A stretch of 64,000 nt of DNA from contig CANRWA010000009.1 in the NCBI GenBank assembly GCA_947643415.1, forward strand, positions 23,510 to 87,509, given 5' to 3'. The position numbers and the translations under genes were made by a program. This DNA comes from an uncultured Clostridia bacterium. Lineage in GTDB: Bacteria; Bacillota; Clostridia; Lachnospirales; Lachnospiraceae. The notes under the pieces were generated by a model. The model worked only from the letters and a program-made list of their open reading frames with translations, was not told where the DNA came from and did not search any database. Below, piece by piece: positions 51,445 to 60,359 of this stretch (position 1 is the stretch's first letter; each line of letters starts with the position of its first letter).

Positions 51445-51792
51445 ATGAATGAAATTATCAGAAAGATTGAAGAAGAGCAGCTAAAGGCAGAGGTACCGGA
51501 GTTCTGTGTTGGTGATACAGTGAAAGTGTATGCCAAGGTAAAAGAGGGACAGAGAGAGAGAACACAGGTTTTTGAAGGTATTGTATTGAAGAGACAGGGA
51601 GGAAGCACCCGTGAGACATTTACTGTCCGCAAATTTTCCAATGGCATCGGTGTAGAGAAGACATGGCCGCTTCATTCCCCTATTGTGGAAAAGATCGAAG
51701 TTGTACGCCGCGGTAAAGTAAGAAGAGCAAAACTCAATTATCTGCGTGGGCGTGTCGGTAAGGCTGCCAAAGTAAAAGAGCTGGTAAAATAG
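51445..51792 (+). CDS. rplS: Ribosomal protein L19
   Basis: L19 lies at the interface of the two ribosomal subunits. The 115 residues match the family throughout: [60 protein letters not shown] and the basic tail [26 protein letters not shown] lies upstream. It has its own promoter and probable leader RNA, then a terminator that would separate it, at least partly, from the signal peptidase genes downstream. Confidence 0.98.
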   Translation: MNEIIRKIEEEQLKAEVPEFCVGDTVKVYAKVKEGQRERTQVFEGIVLKRQGGSTRETFTVRKFSNGIGVEKTWPLHSPIVEKIEVVRRGKVRRAKLNYLRGRVGKAAKVKELVK

Positions 51793-51845
51793 TAAATCAT
51801 TCTTACAGAGGGACGACGCTGTTTGTCGGGCAGTTTGTTTTGCCA

Positions 51846-51869
51846 GGGACAATCGGTTTTGTCCCTTTT
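51846..51869 (+). terminator. Terminator or attenuator after rplS
   Basis: GGGACAA (51846-51852) and TTGTCCC (51859-51865) form a 7-bp stem followed by TTTTC. Confidence 0.75.
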
Positions 51870-51879
51870 CTGTCATGGA

Positions 51880-51921
51880 CTGTTCAGAAACACCTCATTA
51901 TTACGGGATATTTCTGGACAG
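51880..51921. repeat. Inverted repeat upstream of the first lepB-like gene
   Basis: CTGTTCAGAAA (51880-51890) and TTTCTGGACAG (51911-51921) pair with one mismatch, 27 bp before the start codon. It may be an mRNA stem or an operator. Confidence 0.4.
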
Positions 51922-51947
51922 TTCCTGTATAGATGGGAGGTTTTGTC

Positions 51948-52568
51948 ATGAATCTGCGTTTTGAGGAGGAGACAAAGAAAGAGAGGCGTATTCAGGTCCT
52001 GAAGGAAATATTCTGGTTTCTCATTGCTGCTGTCCTGGTGATCTTTATAGCATGGCTTATTGTACAATTTGCCATGAAGAAGGCTGGGATGATCGGCAGT
52101 GCCATGGAGCCCACTTTGTTTAATGGTGAGGATGTTATTATCAATAAGACCTCTTATCTTATGTTATCCCCGCACAGAGGGGCTGTTGTCGCCTTCTACC
52201 CGGAGCAGGATGAAAATGAACCAGAGGAGTTGAATGATTCCTCTATCCTGATCCGCCGCATTATCGGTCTGCCGGGGGAAACGATCCAGATCCGTGATGG
52301 TAAGATCTATGTAGACGGCACAGTGCTGGAAGAGGAGTATCCGTTTGAGAATATCATTTCAGCAGGCCGGGCAAATGATGAGATCAAGTTGGAGAACGAT
52401 GAGTATTTTGTACTGAGTGACAAAAGGGCTGACCAGGATGACAGCAGAAATACAACATTTACAAGAGTTAGAAAGAGTAATATCATAGGAAAAGTAATCC
52501 TGCGGCTGAATCCGTTTTCGATGGTAGGAGGACCGACATCGACAGGCACCGCAGCAGAAGGACAGTAA
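51948..52568 (+). CDS. Signal peptidase I-like protein lacking the catalytic dyad
   Basis: The 206-residue protein has a cytoplasmic N-terminus, one transmembrane helix (about 21-43) and the type I signal peptidase fold. It keeps the boxes RRIIGLPGETIQI and EYFVLSD, but the catalytic Ser position reads GSAMEPTL, with Ala52 where active enzymes have SM. The general-base Lys is Arg103 in LIRRIIG. Box E is also altered (LSDKRADQDDSR instead of LGDNRNASVDSR in the paralogue at 53453). Both dyad residues are thus lost, so peptidase activity is unlikely. ATG 51948 follows GGGAGG. It sits in rplS-lepB-rbgA order, where an active enzyme is usual. Confidence 0.88.
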   Translation: MNLRFEEETKKERRIQVLKEIFWFLIAAVLVIFIAWLIVQFAMKKAGMIGSAMEPTLFNGEDVIINKTSYLMLSPHRGAVVAFYPEQDENEPEELNDSSILIRRIIGLPGETIQIRDGKIYVDGTVLEEEYPFENIISAGRANDEIKLENDEYFVLSDKRADQDDSRNTTFTRVRKSNIIGKVILRLNPFSMVGGPTSTGTAAEGQ

Positions 52569-52578
52569 GGAGGAAAAA

Positions 52579-53421
52579 ATGCATTTCCAATGGTATCCGG
52601 GACATATGACAAAGGCAAAGCGGACAATGCAGGAAGATATCAGGCTTATCGATGTGGTAATCGAACTGGTAGATGCCAGAATCCCACACAGCAGCAAAAA
52701 TCCTGATATTGACCAGCTGGCAGCTAATAAATCCCGCATCCTTCTTTTAAATAAAAGCGATATGGCAGATCCGGCATCTCTTGATCCATGGATCCGTACT
52801 TATACAGGAAAAGGGTATCTTGCCCTTGCCATTAATGCAAAGAAGAAAAATGAACTGAAGAAAGTCAATGCCCTGATACAGGAGGCATGCCGGGAAAAGA
52901 TGGAGCGGGACAGAAAAAGAGGGATCCTGAACCGCCCGGTGCGCGCCATGATCGTTGGCATACCTAATGTTGGTAAATCTACTTTTATCAATAGTTTTGC
53001 TGGAAAGGCATGCACGAAGACAGGAAATAAGCCAGGTGTCACAAAAGGGAAACAGTGGATTCGGCTGAATAAACAGGTAGAACTTTTGGATACGCCGGGG
53101 ATACTCTGGCCCAAATTTGAAGATCAGGTTGTGGGGCAGCATCTTGCTTTTGTCGGTGCGATCCGTGATGAACTGATTCAGAGTATGGATCTCGCTCTGG
53201 ATCTCATTGAATTTCTGACAGAATCCTATCCAGGAACCCTGGAACAGTATTACCATGTTGACGAGTCGGCGGATTCCGCAGAACTGCTCTGTCAGCTGGC
53301 AAAGAATCGTGGCTGTATTGCAAAAGGGAATGAAACAGACTATGATAAAGCTGCGTTTTTACTGTTGGATGATTTCAGGAATGCCCGGATCGGCAGGATC
53401 ACCATAGAGAAACCAGAGTAG
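52579..53421 (+). CDS. rbgA: Ribosome biogenesis GTPase RbgA (YlqF)
   Basis: This circularly permuted GTPase acts late in 50S subunit assembly. The 280 residues open with the family signature FQWYPGHMTKAKR, then G4 LLLNKSDMAD near 55, G1 VGIPNVGKSTFINSF near 132, G2 GNKPGVTKGKQW and G3 LLDTPGILWPKFED. The helical C-terminal domain is present. AGGAGG lies upstream. It is between the two signal peptidase paralogues with 10-31 bp gaps, so all three are probably co-transcribed. Confidence 0.96.
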   Translation: MHFQWYPGHMTKAKRTMQEDIRLIDVVIELVDARIPHSSKNPDIDQLAANKSRILLLNKSDMADPASLDPWIRTYTGKGYLALAINAKKKNELKKVNALIQEACREKMERDRKRGILNRPVRAMIVGIPNVGKSTFINSFAGKACTKTGNKPGVTKGKQWIRLNKQVELLDTPGILWPKFEDQVVGQHLAFVGAIRDELIQSMDLALDLIEFLTESYPGTLEQYYHVDESADSAELLCQLAKNRGCIAKGNETDYDKAAFLLLDDFRNARIGRITIEKPE

Positions 53422-53452
53422 TAACAGTATATAGAAATGAGGGATGAGATCA

Positions 53453-54454
53453 GTGATCGATGAAAATGAGTTAGAGGACAGCCTCCGTGTATGCCGTGAG
53501 ATAGAGTCATTCCGGATCACAGATGATCTGGCAATGCAGAACCAGCTCAATAATCCTGACCTTTTTCACAATGAGACATTGTGGGAAGTCGATAAAGTGT
53601 TAAATGAATCCCTGGAAGAAAAACAAATACCAGAACAGGAATCAGTGCCAGAACAGGACACAACTATTTTAGAGGATGCCCTGCCGGCTGGCGGGCAGAC
53701 AGAAGAATCCAAAAGCGAAGGTCTCGTTTCGGTCCCTGTAGCGAATCCGGTGCCGGAACCAGTTGCTGAAAAGATAGCCAGAAAAAAAACACGCAAAGAA
53801 AAAACGGACAGAAAAAAGAAGGATAAGGAGAGATCCATTAAAGAAAAACCAGTGCAGAAAGTAGCTGTGGCAAAGCCAGTATATGTTTCTGCCAATAATG
53901 ATGAGATGCAGGAAGAATATATAGAGAGCCATCCTTTTCTGAGGACTCTCCTGGGTATACTAGTCTGTATTGTCATAGCACTTATCCTGTCTCTTGTCAT
54001 TACCAAATATGTGGCTTACCATACTTCGGTGGAGGGAAGTTCCATGGAGGCGACACTGAATAATGGTGATCAGCTCATTGTAGAAAAACTCAGCTACTAT
54101 TTTAATGACCCGGAGCGTTATGATGTGATTGTATTTCCCTTTAGTGAGAATGTCAGTTATATAAAAAGAATCATTGGACTGCCAGGAGAGATAATCCAGA
54201 TCAAGAATGGGGAGGTTTATCTCAATGGAGAGCTTCTAGAGGATGGTTTCGGAAAAGAAGAAAGAATAGAAGATCCAGGACTGGCAGAAGAAGAAATTGT
54301 GCTGGCAGAGGATGAGTATTTTGTTCTGGGTGATAACCGAAATGCCAGCGTGGACAGTCGGAGAGAAGAAGTGGGACTGATAAAGAGATCACAGATTGAA
54401 GGAAAGGCATGGGTACGTTTTTATCCTTTTGATTCTATATCCACAGTCCATTAG
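53453..54454 (+). CDS. lepB: Signal peptidase I with long charged cytoplasmic extension
   Basis: This membrane-bound protease removes signal peptides. Of about 333 residues, the first 160 form a low-complexity cytoplasmic extension, acidic and then very basic (KKTRKEKTDRKKKDKERS), before one transmembrane helix (about 163-188). The catalytic domain is complete: Ser197 in VEGSSMEATL, Lys238 in YIKRIIGLPGE and the box LGDNRNASVDSR. GTG 53453 is preferred because GAGGG lies 9 nt upstream. ATG 53444 would be too close. This is the likely active partner of the dyad-less paralogue at 51948. Confidence 0.9.
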   Translation: MIDENELEDSLRVCREIESFRITDDLAMQNQLNNPDLFHNETLWEVDKVLNESLEEKQIPEQESVPEQDTTILEDALPAGGQTEESKSEGLVSVPVANPVPEPVAEKIARKKTRKEKTDRKKKDKERSIKEKPVQKVAVAKPVYVSANNDEMQEEYIESHPFLRTLLGILVCIVIALILSLVITKYVAYHTSVEGSSMEATLNNGDQLIVEKLSYYFNDPERYDVIVFPFSENVSYIKRIIGLPGEIIQIKNGEVYLNGELLEDGFGKEERIEDPGLAEEEIVLAEDEYFVLGDNRNASVDSRREEVGLIKRSQIEGKAWVRFYPFDSISTVH

Positions 54455-54519
54455 TATGTATATGAAACTGAATATGCCCATAAAGTATTGGCAGTCTGGC
54501 TGTATGAAGGGAGGAAAAA

Positions 54520-54996
54520 TTGGAGATAGAAAAAAAGTATCTTGTAGATCAGGTTCCGGATAATCTGGAACAATATGACAAATGGGATTTGGAACAGTGT
54601 TATCTCTGTGAACATCCCGCAATAAGGATACGAAGAAAAAATAATGAATATATCCTAACCTATAAAAACCGCCCCAAAGACAGTGGTGATGGGGATAATC
54701 CCCTGTGTCTCGCACAGGAAATGGAAGCTTCCCTGACAAAGGAGGCATATGAGCATCTGAAGGGGAAAGCAGATGGTGTCTGCATTACAAAGACAAGGTA
54801 CCGGATTCCTTTCAGAAAACATATGATTGAACTGGATCTTTTCCATGGGGACTATGATGGATTCTATCTGGCGGAAGTGGAATTCAGTTCCATTGAAGAT
54901 GGGCGGAATTTCATTCCGCCGAACTGGTTTGGCAAAGATGTCAGTGGAGATATCCGCTATTCAAACAGTTATATGGCATTGCATGGTGATAAATGA
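54520..54996 (+). CDS. CYTH-domain protein (triphosphate tunnel fold)
   Basis: The 158-residue cytosolic protein begins with the CYTH motif EIEKKYLV (E-x-E-x-K), followed by alternating charged strands IRIRRKNNEYILTYKNRP and the C-terminal ELDLFHGDYDGFYLAEVEF, the expected ligands of the triphosphate tunnel. Family members hydrolyse triphosphate or, rarely, are adenylate cyclases or thiamine triphosphatases. The substrate is undetermined. The start is TTG with AGGGAGG 6 nt upstream. It follows lepB by 65 bp and is closed by a terminator. Confidence 0.85.
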   Translation: MEIEKKYLVDQVPDNLEQYDKWDLEQCYLCEHPAIRIRRKNNEYILTYKNRPKDSGDGDNPLCLAQEMEASLTKEAYEHLKGKADGVCITKTRYRIPFRKHMIELDLFHGDYDGFYLAEVEFSSIEDGRNFIPPNWFGKDVSGDIRYSNSYMALHGDK

Positions 54997-55026
54997 TCAT
55001 TTATACAGATATCAATGTTTTTGTGA

Positions 55027-56457
<1,431 letters not shown>

Positions 56458-56473
56458 AGTTTCATAATAACTC

Positions 56474-56510
56474 CCGCCCCGCCTGCCTTTGGCATATGGG
56501 GCGGTTTTTT
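56474..56510 (+). terminator. Strong intrinsic terminator after gdhA
   Basis: CCGCCCC (56474-56480) pairs with GGGGCGG (56498-56504), followed by six Ts. Confidence 0.9.
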
Positions 56511-56511
56511 C

Positions 56512-56602
56512 ATCTTATAGGATAGTTCGCCTTGTGCGGAGCAAGAATCGCTATAGCGAATTTATTCGCTTTGCGATTCTTGGAGGGCTGCGGTTCTCAG
56601 CC
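56512..56602 (-). repeat. Dispersed palindromic repeat family I, copy C (inverted)
   Basis: Read on the minus strand it has CCTCCAAGAATCGC, a longer loop holding a second hairpin (AGCGAA/TTCGCT), then GCGATTCTTGCTCCGCACA and GGCGAACTATCC. The 10-bp arms are perfect. Flanks also match copy A (GGCT..AACCG upstream). It lies between gdhA and the DUF5688 gene. Confidence 0.75.
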
Positions 56603-56728
56603 AGCCCTTTTCTGCCTTGTGCGCAATACGCCCAAATCAGCGTCAAACAACCCTTGCATTTCCTATTTGCATTTGTTACAATTTCAATACATGGTTTTGC
56701 TCTTTGTGGCAATGGGAAGGGAGTCTTT

Positions 56729-57634
56729 ATGACAAAAGAGCAGTTTATGGAGCAGGTAACAGAGAGCGTCCGCCAGAAGTGTGTTTTGACGGATGCCGAT
56801 ATCAGTTGTGGGGTGTTTATAAAAAATAATGACACTACAAAACATGGTATCGTATTGAAGAGACGGGATGAATTTATCTCACCAACAGTATACGTGGACG
56901 GTTTCTATCAGGATTTTTTGAGAAAGAAAAAAACAATACCCGAAGTGGCAGAGAAAGTCCTGGAGGCATTAGAGAAAGTGAAGGATCATGCAGAACAGTA
57001 CAAAGATTTTTCTGTTGAATTTGAAGATTGTTGTGACAGGATTATTTACAGGCTGATTTCTTGTGAACGGAACAGGAAATATCTGCAGACAGTACCTCAT
57101 CTTCCTTTTTTAAATCTGGCAATTATTTTTCATGTGGCCTGCAGTATTTCAGAAAATGGCCTGGAGACTATAACAGTGACTAATGAATTAATGGATAAGT
57201 GGAATACCAGTACAAAAGAACTGATCCGCCGGGCAGAAGAAAATACTCCCCGCCTGCTTCCCCTTACTGTAGATTCATTGGCATCAATACTGACACAATA
57301 TATTGGCCTTGCCCAAAAGGAGGAGACGTTGCCTGATCCGTCAGCACAGTTCCCGATGCTCCTCCTCTCCAATACATCTGGCGTGAATGGTTCTGCTGTC
57401 ATGCTGTATCCGGAAGTGATTCACAGGCTTGCCTGCCAGTATGATTCCAATCTGTTCATCCTGCCCAGTAGTGTTCATGAGATTATTGTAATTCCAGATG
57501 GATATGTTGGAACAATAGAAGAGTTGTCCTATATGGTAAAAGATATCAACAAAAACCATGTGAGCAGGGAAGAAGTTTTATCAGATACAGCTTATTACTA
57601 CGACAGAAGGAAAAAGAAATTTTCTTACAAGTGA
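56729..57634 (+). CDS. DUF5688 family protein
   Basis: The 301-residue soluble protein begins MTKEQFMEQVTESVRQK and contains KNNDTTKHGIVLKRRDEFIS, PTVYVDGFYQDF and the later segment MLYPEVIHRLACQYDSNLFI followed by LPSSVHEIIVIPD. These fit the DUF5688 family, common and often multi-copy in Lachnospiraceae, function unknown. ATG 56729 has AAGGGAG 7 nt upstream. The frame runs open back to 56489 across the repeat, but that part is not coding. It stands alone and converges on the tRNA gene. Confidence 0.75.
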   Translation: MTKEQFMEQVTESVRQKCVLTDADISCGVFIKNNDTTKHGIVLKRRDEFISPTVYVDGFYQDFLRKKKTIPEVAEKVLEALEKVKDHAEQYKDFSVEFEDCCDRIIYRLISCERNRKYLQTVPHLPFLNLAIIFHVACSISENGLETITVTNELMDKWNTSTKELIRRAEENTPRLLPLTVDSLASILTQYIGLAQKEETLPDPSAQFPMLLLSNTSGVNGSAVMLYPEVIHRLACQYDSNLFILPSSVHEIIVIPDGYVGTIEELSYMVKDINKNHVSREEVLSDTAYYYDRRKKKFSYK

Positions 57635-57678
57635 AGCACGGCTGAGAGATGCCTACCCTAATCCTTGGTACGAAAAAA

Positions 57679-57751
57679 TGCACCTGGAGGGATTCGAACC
57701 CCCGACCAAAGGCTTCGGAAGCCTCTACTCTATCCACTGAGCCACAGGTGC
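57679..57751 (-). tRNA. tRNA-Arg (anticodon CCG)
   Basis: The minus strand folds as a cloverleaf: acceptor GCACCTG/CAGGTGC, D-stem GCTC/GAGT, anticodon stem GAGGC/GCCTT with loop TTCCGAA giving anticodon CCG (codon CGG), and T-loop GGGGG-TTCGAAT-CCCTC. The discriminator is A and CCA is not encoded. A run of six Ts directly after the gene ends transcription. Confidence 0.95.
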
Positions 57752-57762
57752 ATTGCTTATAT

Positions 57763-57792
57763 ATTATATATCATTTACCTACTATTTGTAAA
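57763..57792 (-). promoter_or_regulatory. Promoter of tRNA-Arg
   Basis: On the minus strand TTTACA (57792-57787) and TATAAT (57768-57763) are 18 bp apart and end 12 bp before the tRNA. Confidence 0.65.
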
Positions 57793-57803
57793 GGGGAAAT
57801 TTT

Positions 57804-58694
57804 ATGGATCAGATACAAACTTGCGATTATGTTATACGGGGTACTGCAGCATCCGGTCAGATCCGATGTTATGCCATCACTTCAAAAATGCTGGTGGAAG
57901 AAGCCAGACAGCGTCATGGCACCAGTCCGGTAATCACGGCTGCTCTGGGGAGGTTATTATCAGGAGGGGCCATGATGGGTACTATGATGAAGTCAGAGAA
58001 AGACCTTTTGACTCTTCAGATCCAATGTAGTGGTCCTGTTCAGGGACTTACTGTGACAAGCGATGCCTTCGGACATGTTAAAGGATATCCTGTAAATCCA
58101 ATGGTATCCCTGCCAGCCAGCATCAAAGGGAAATTAGATGTAGGACGGGCAGTGGGACAGGGGGTTCTCACTGTGATCAAGGATATTGGCCTGAAAGAAC
58201 CATATTCTGGACAAGTACAGCTTGTATCAGGAGAAATTGCGGAAGATCTGACTTACTATTTTGCCACATCAGAGCAGACGCCGTCTTCTGTGGCACTCGG
58301 TGTTCTGATGAACCGGAACAATACTGTGGCACAGGCAGGAGGATATATTATTCAATTGATGCCAGGTACTCAGAATGAGGTCATAAATATACTGGAAGAA
58401 CGTCTCAGAAATATGGATCCGGTGACAACCCTGCTGGCACAGGGACATACTCCGGAAAGTATGCTGGAACAGATCCTGGCTGGCTTTGATATTAGATTTT
58501 CTTCTGAACATATTCCTGTTTCCTTTACATGTAACTGTTCCAGGGAACGAATGGAAAAGGCATTGATTAGTCTTGGAGGCAGGGAGATTGATCAAATGAT
58601 TAAAGAACAGGAATCAATTGAAATGAACTGTCATTTTTGCAATTCCAGTTATCAATTTTCTGTGGATGATCTGAAAAAAATCAGGAAAGCATAG
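57804..58694 (+). CDS. hslO: Redox-regulated chaperone Hsp33
   Basis: This cytosolic holdase is activated by oxidative stress. The 296 residues have the N-terminal core (TSPVITAALGRLLSGGAMMG, VQCSGP-type strands, GYPVNPMVSLPAS) and the C-terminal zinc switch with the four cysteines in CNCSRERMEKAL and CHFCNSSYQF (CxC and CxxC). AAGGGG lies upstream of the ATG. The gene is divergent from the tRNA-Arg gene, with start regions about 50 bp apart. It appears to be a single gene. Confidence 0.95.
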   Translation: MDQIQTCDYVIRGTAASGQIRCYAITSKMLVEEARQRHGTSPVITAALGRLLSGGAMMGTMMKSEKDLLTLQIQCSGPVQGLTVTSDAFGHVKGYPVNPMVSLPASIKGKLDVGRAVGQGVLTVIKDIGLKEPYSGQVQLVSGEIAEDLTYYFATSEQTPSSVALGVLMNRNNTVAQAGGYIIQLMPGTQNEVINILEERLRNMDPVTTLLAQGHTPESMLEQILAGFDIRFSSEHIPVSFTCNCSRERMEKALISLGGREIDQMIKEQESIEMNCHFCNSSYQFSVDDLKKIRKA

Positions 58695-58720
58695 ACAAAA
58701 TCGACAAAAATTGTTATACT
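58692..58720 (+). promoter_or_regulatory. Probable promoter of the secreted hypothetical gene
   Basis: TAGACA (58692-58697), a 17-bp spacer and TATACT (58715-58720), 45 bp before the ATG. Confidence 0.55.
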
Positions 58721-58764
58721 ATGATCGTAAATGTATAAAATTGACGAGAAAGCTGGAATTATAG

Positions 58765-59406
58765 ATGAAATTAAAATATAAAAAACTGGTTATTTTGATC
58801 ACTGTGGCTACATTGGCTTTGAGCTTCTTTATCCTTACCTTGATCCCCACTGGGGGGTCAGCGCCGGAAAACGCTGAGGACGCTGAACTGGCTCTGAACG
58901 ATAATGAGGATATCAATCAATTAGTAAAAAGCTATTTTGATGCGAAAAAGATAGTAGATGTGGAAGCGATGTCAGGTCTTGTCAGCGATACGAACCGCAT
59001 TGACCGGGATAAATTTATTAAGATGGCTGGATATGTGGAAGATTACCAGAATATAAACTGTTATGTTATTGAAGGAGAAGAGTTAAATGCTTTTCGTGTC
59101 TATGTAAAATATGATATGAAATTAAGGAATATAGAGACACTGGCACCATGCCTGAGTGCTTTCTATATCACTCCTACTTCTGATGATAAATATGTTATCT
59201 ATCTCAGTGCTTTAGATGAGGCGCAGGAAAGTTTCATTATTTCAGCGGATAAGAACAGTGAGATCATCAAATTAAAGGAACAGGTTGCCAGGGAATTACA
59301 GGAGGCCATTGATAAAGATGCTGCTTTCAAACAATTCTATCAGCAGATGGATCAGGAGATCCAGGCAGCTTCTGTTTCTGGTGCTGCCAGTGATCCGGCA
59401 CTTTAG
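58765..59406 (+). CDS. Secreted hypothetical protein, NTF2-like pattern
   Basis: The 213-residue protein has an N-terminal signal or anchor (about 7-27) followed by an acidic linker and a domain (about 45-165) with the helix NQLVKSYFDAKKIVDVEAMS and strands AFRVYVKYDMKL, CLSAFYITP and YVIYLSA, reminiscent of an NTF2-like fold. The C-terminal part is helical and Gln-rich. The ribosome site is poor. I do not recognise a named family. A long palindrome follows downstream. Confidence 0.6.
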   Translation: MKLKYKKLVILITVATLALSFFILTLIPTGGSAPENAEDAELALNDNEDINQLVKSYFDAKKIVDVEAMSGLVSDTNRIDRDKFIKMAGYVEDYQNINCYVIEGEELNAFRVYVKYDMKLRNIETLAPCLSAFYITPTSDDKYVIYLSALDEAQESFIISADKNSEIIKLKEQVARELQEAIDKDAAFKQFYQQMDQEIQAASVSGAASDPAL

Positions 59407-59476
59407 GAACTTTGTGATGACAGAGTATTTGATTGAAGCAAATTACAGGGACAGCTTGATAAGGAACGAAAGAGAT

Positions 59477-59510
59477 AAAGAGGTATGTTTGATATCAAAC
59501 GTACCTCTTT
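59477..59510. terminator. 34-bp near-perfect palindrome, probable terminator
   Basis: AAAGAGGTATGTTTGAT (59477-59493) pairs with 59494-59510 with a single G-T pair. It ends in CTCTTT. It separates the secreted-protein gene from the pseudouridine synthase. Confidence 0.65.
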
Positions 59511-59568
59511 CTGGCTGGGAGGTTATCATCTGTCCAGAAAAAGAAATATATAAATGAGAGGTACCAGA

Positions 59569-60303
59569 ATGGAGAATAATAAGATCCGAATCAATAAATA
59601 TCTCAGCCAGTGCGGTGTCTGTTCCCGCAGGGAGGCTGACCGCATGCTGGATGCCGGGGCCGTAACTGTAAACGGGTACCCTGTGTCAAAGGGAACATTG
59701 GTAACCAGTTCTGACAGTATTTATGTAGAGGGGGTTCCTGTCAGAAATTCCCCGCCAGAGATCGTTATCGCATTTCATAAACCCGCTGGCATCGTGTGTA
59801 CCAGCAGTAAGAAAGACAAAGCAGAAACAATCATAGAATATATTGGTTTTCCAGAACGGATCTATCCGGTAGGACGTCTGGACAAACAATCTACAGGGCT
59901 TATTCTGTTGACTAATAATGGACAGATGACAGATGATATACTAAGGGGAAGTAATTATCATGAAAAGGAGTATGTCGTAACCCTGGATCGTGAAATGACG
60001 CCATCCATATATAAAGCGATGGAGCAGGGAGTTCCGATCCTGGATACAATGACGCGTCCCTGCCGGATCACGCACAGGAAGGGGAAAGTATTTCATATTA
60101 CCATTACACAGGGACTGAACCGACAGATCCGACGCATGTGTGAATATTTTGGTTATCGTGTGAAAAACCTGAAAAGGATACGGATCATGAATATTCAATT
60201 GGGCGATCTGGAAGAGGGAAAATGGCGCTATCTCACAGACGAAGAGTTATCTGAACTAAAAGAGGAATGCCGCAGAAAGGGTAGCTCAACGGCACCAATT
60301 TAA
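59569..60303 (+). CDS. rluF: 23S rRNA pseudouridine synthase, RluF/RsuA family
   Basis: The 244-residue protein has an N-terminal S4 RNA-binding domain (about 4-62; RINKYLSQCGVCSRREADRM) and a pseudouridine synthase domain with the catalytic Asp in PVGRLDKQSTGLILLTNNG near residue 105 and NRQIRRMCEYFGYRVKNLKR near 190. The last motif and the KEYVV segment resemble RluF more than RluB or RsuA, although target uridine is not proven. ATG 59569 has AGAGG upstream. The last six codons and the stop lie inside the left arm of a palindromic repeat, so its C-terminus (SSTAPI) is repeat-derived. Confidence 0.85.
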   Translation: MENNKIRINKYLSQCGVCSRREADRMLDAGAVTVNGYPVSKGTLVTSSDSIYVEGVPVRNSPPEIVIAFHKPAGIVCTSSKKDKAETIIEYIGFPERIYPVGRLDKQSTGLILLTNNGQMTDDILRGSNYHEKEYVVTLDREMTPSIYKAMEQGVPILDTMTRPCRITHRKGKVFHITITQGLNRQIRRMCEYFGYRVKNLKRIRIMNIQLGDLEEGKWRYLTDEELSELKEECRRKGSSTAPI

Positions 60304-60332
60304 ACCCGTTTCAAATTGGCGCCGTTGAGCTA
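60282..60332. repeat. Dispersed palindromic repeat family II, full copy
   Basis: The arm 60282-60301 (TAGCTCAACGGCACCAATTT) pairs with 60313-60332 with one mismatch across 20 bp. The loop is 11 nt. It overlaps the end of the rluF-like gene and has no T-run. A degenerate copy is at 24329-24364. Confidence 0.75.
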
Positions 60333-60359
60333 AGGAAATCAGAATGGAGTGAGACAGAT

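Noticed and set aside
56489..56728. N-terminal extension of the DUF5688 frame
   Set aside because: It runs through the gdhA terminator and repeat copy C. The ATG at 56729 has a proper ribosome site.
57649..58030. Open frames crossing the tRNA-Arg region
   Set aside because: The region is a clear tRNA and the start of hslO. The frames read through the tRNA sequence.
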